Shown here: piece by piece, positions 7,125-8,434 of the stretch
How the letters are laid out: every line of letters begins with the position of its first letter
How positions within the stretch are numbered: position 1 is the first letter of the stretch
NCBI GenBank assembly: GCA_902490055.1
Contig: CABUCP010000111.1
Location: 1-8,434 of the forward strand
Length of the DNA stretch: 8,434 bases
Direction: 5' to 3'
Source of the DNA: an uncultured Klebsiella sp.
GTDB lineage: Bacteria > Pseudomonadota > Gammaproteobacteria > Enterobacterales > Enterobacteriaceae
Made by a program: the position numbers and the translations under genes
Notes under the pieces: generated by a model
Database searches by the model: none
Seen by the model: only the letters and a program-made list of their open reading frames with translations
Told to the model about the DNA's origin: nothing

Positions 7125-8434
7125 ATGGTTTCGGAAACTAAAACCACAGAAGCGCCCACGCTCCGCCGCGAGCTAAAAGCGCGCCACTTGACCATGATCG
7201 CTATTGGCGGTTCCATCGGTACAGGTCTTTTCGTTGCTTCTGGCGCAACGATTTCTCAGGCAGGCCCCGGCGGCGCACTGCTTTCCTACATTCTGATCGG
7301 TTTGATGGTGTACTTCCTGATGACCAGTCTCGGCGAGCTGGCGGCGTTTATGCCGGTCTCGGGCTCCTTTGCGACCTACGGTCAGAACTACGTAGAAGAA
7401 GGCTTTGGTTTCGCACTGGGCTGGAACTACTGGTACAACTGGGCGGTGACCATCGCGGTCGATCTCGTCGCCTCGCAGCTGGTGATGAGCTACTGGTTCC
7501 CGGATGCTCCCGGCTGGATCTGGAGCGCGCTGTTCCTGGGCATCATGTTCTTGCTGAACTGGATCTCGGTACGCGGCTTCGGCGAAGCGGAGTACTGGTT
7601 CTCGCTGATTAAGGTTGCCACCGTCATTATCTTCATCATTGTTGGCGTGATGATGATCTTTGGCATCTTTGAAGGCACGACGCCTGCGGGCTGGAGCAAC
7701 TGGGGCATTGATGATGCGCCGTTTGCCGGTGGCTTTGCGGCGATGATCGGCGTGGCGATGATTGTCGGCTTCTCGTTCCAGGGCACCGAACTCATCGGTA
7801 TCGCGGCGGGCGAATCGGAAAACCCGGAGAAGAACATCCCGCGCGCCGTGCGTCAGGTGTTCTGGCGTATCCTGCTGTTCTACGTCTTCGCGATCCTGAT
7901 TATCAGTCTGATCATCCCGTATACTGACCCGAGCCTGCTACGCAACGACGTCAAAGATATTTCAGTCAGCCCGTTCACGCTGGTGTTCGAGCACGCGGGC
8001 CTGCTCTCAGCGGCGGCGGTCATGAACGCGGTTATCCTGACGGCGGTACTGTCGGCAGGTAACTCCGGGATGTACGCCTCTACTCGTATGCTCTACACCC
8101 TGGCCTGTGACGGTAAAGCGCCGCGCATCTTTGCGAAGCTGTCGCGAGGCGGCGTGCCGCGCAACGCGCTGTACGCGACAACCGTGATTGCGGCGCTGTG
8201 CTTCCTGACCTCAATGTTCGGCAACCAGACGGTCTACCTGTGGCTGCTGAATACCTCCGGGATGACCGGCTTCATCGCCTGGCTGGGTATTGCGATTAGC
8301 CACTATCGCTTCCGTCGCGGCTACGTGCTGCAGGGTAACGATATTAATAACCTGCCGTATCGTTCAGGGTTCTTCCCGCTGGGGCCGATCTTCGCCTTCG
8401 TCCTGTGGCTAATCGCAATACCCAGCCAGGCGAT
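7125..8434 (+). CDS. lysP: Lysine-specific permease LysP (3' end missing)
   Basis: Proton-coupled lysine importer of the inner membrane, amino acid-polyamine-organocation (APC) family. In E. coli it also acts as lysine co-sensor for the regulator CadC. The start gives MVSETKTTEAP, as in E. coli LysP (489 aa). 436 complete codons remain before the right edge, with no stop. The first transmembrane segment carries the APC unwound-helix motif GSIGTGLF (29-36). GTELIGIAAGESENP is at 220-234. Asp275 and Asp278, which I recall as CadC-interaction residues in E. coli, are present in RNDVKDIS. About eleven of the twelve membrane segments are in view. Homology to LysP holds up to about residue 427 (base 8405-8407). 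From there the frame reads WLIAIPSQA, unlike the recalled CLIITLGQNYEAF, because the last 30 bases are an inverted copy of 8274-8303. The true gene end is therefore absent. Confidence 0.95.
   Translation, partial: MVSETKTTEAPTLRRELKARHLTMIAIGGSIGTGLFVASGATISQAGPGGALLSYILIGLMVYFLMTSLGELAAFMPVSGSFATYGQNYVEEGFGFALGWNYWYNWAVTIAVDLVASQLVMSYWFPDAPGWIWSALFLGIMFLLNWISVRGFGEAEYWFSLIKVATVIIFIIVGVMMIFGIFEGTTPAGWSNWGIDDAPFAGGFAAMIGVAMIVGFSFQGTELIGIAAGESENPEKNIPRAVRQVFWRILLFYVFAILIISLIIPYTDPSLLRNDVKDISVSPFTLVFEHAGLLSAAAVMNAVILTAVLSAGNSGMYASTRMLYTLACDGKAPRIFAKLSRGGVPRNALYATTVIAALCFLTSMFGNQTVYLWLLNTSGMTGFIAWLGIAISHYRFRRGYVLQGNDINNLPYRSGFFPLGPIFAFVLWLIAIPSQA
8274..8434. repeat. 30-bp perfect inverted repeat at the right edge (fold-back)
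   Basis: Bases 8405-8434 are the exact reverse complement of 8274-8303 (30 of 30), with 101 bases between the arms. Pairing stops at 8304/8404, and the right arm runs to the very last base of the window, so it may continue beyond. The left arm is normal lysP coding sequence (IAWLGIAISH). The right arm replaces expected lysP sequence. This is the pattern of a fold-back chimera at a contig end; a real inversion junction is the less likely alternative. Confidence 0.9.

Noticed and set aside
7490..7837. 115-codon minus-strand open frame within lysP
   Set aside because: lysP on the + strand is continuous and conserved here, and the antisense product is Ile/Pro/Met-rich noise.
8400..8434. Divergent LysP C-terminus or a frameshift near residue 428
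   Set aside because: No shifted frame restores LysP; one shifted frame hits TAA at once. The exact inverted copy of 8274-8303 explains the change fully.

Overview
The window looks like ordinary core chromosome of an enterobacterium. Its proteins match the Escherichia/Salmonella/Klebsiella versions of FruB, FruK, FruA, Nfo, YeiH, YeiE and LysP over nearly their full lengths. GC-rich codon use, and fruBKA lying directly next to nfo, point away from E. coli K-12, where as I recall yeiI, nupX, rihB, yeiL and the psu genes sit between nfo and fruA. A Klebsiella/Raoultella/Enterobacter-like source is more likely. The genus is inference; the gene identities are not in doubt.

Layout, left to right. 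At 1-58 is the end of the fru promoter region with a Cra (FruR) operator. At 59-3839 is the fructose operon fruB-fruK-fruA on the + strand: FruB (EIIA plus HPr-like) and FruA (EIIB'BC) import fructose as fructose 1-phosphate, and FruK converts it to fructose 1,6-bisphosphate. A hairpin with A/T runs on both sides (3852-3882) ends this operon and the convergent minus-strand gene nfo (endonuclease IV, 3893-4747). Upstream of nfo on the same strand is yeiH (4845-5894), a membrane protein of the UPF0324 putative sulfate/sulfite exporter family. Divergent from yeiH is the LysR-type regulator yeiE (6074-6940), and the 179-bp gap between them holds a strong AT-rich dyad. lysP (lysine permease) starts at 7125 and runs off the right edge.

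No undescribed multi-gene system is visible. Two small-scale features are worth attention. First, the last 30 bases (8405-8434) are an exact reverse complement of 8274-8303 inside lysP, replacing the expected lysP sequence. This looks like a fold-back (chimeric read or contig-end) artefact, or less likely a real inversion junction. Second, the yeiH-nfo gap contains a hairpin plus a run of seven T that reads as an intrinsic terminator on the minus strand. It ends exactly at the nfo ATG and buries the nfo Shine-Dalgarno in its stem. A possible -10 element lies at the edge of its loop, which would let nfo's own transcript escape the hairpin.
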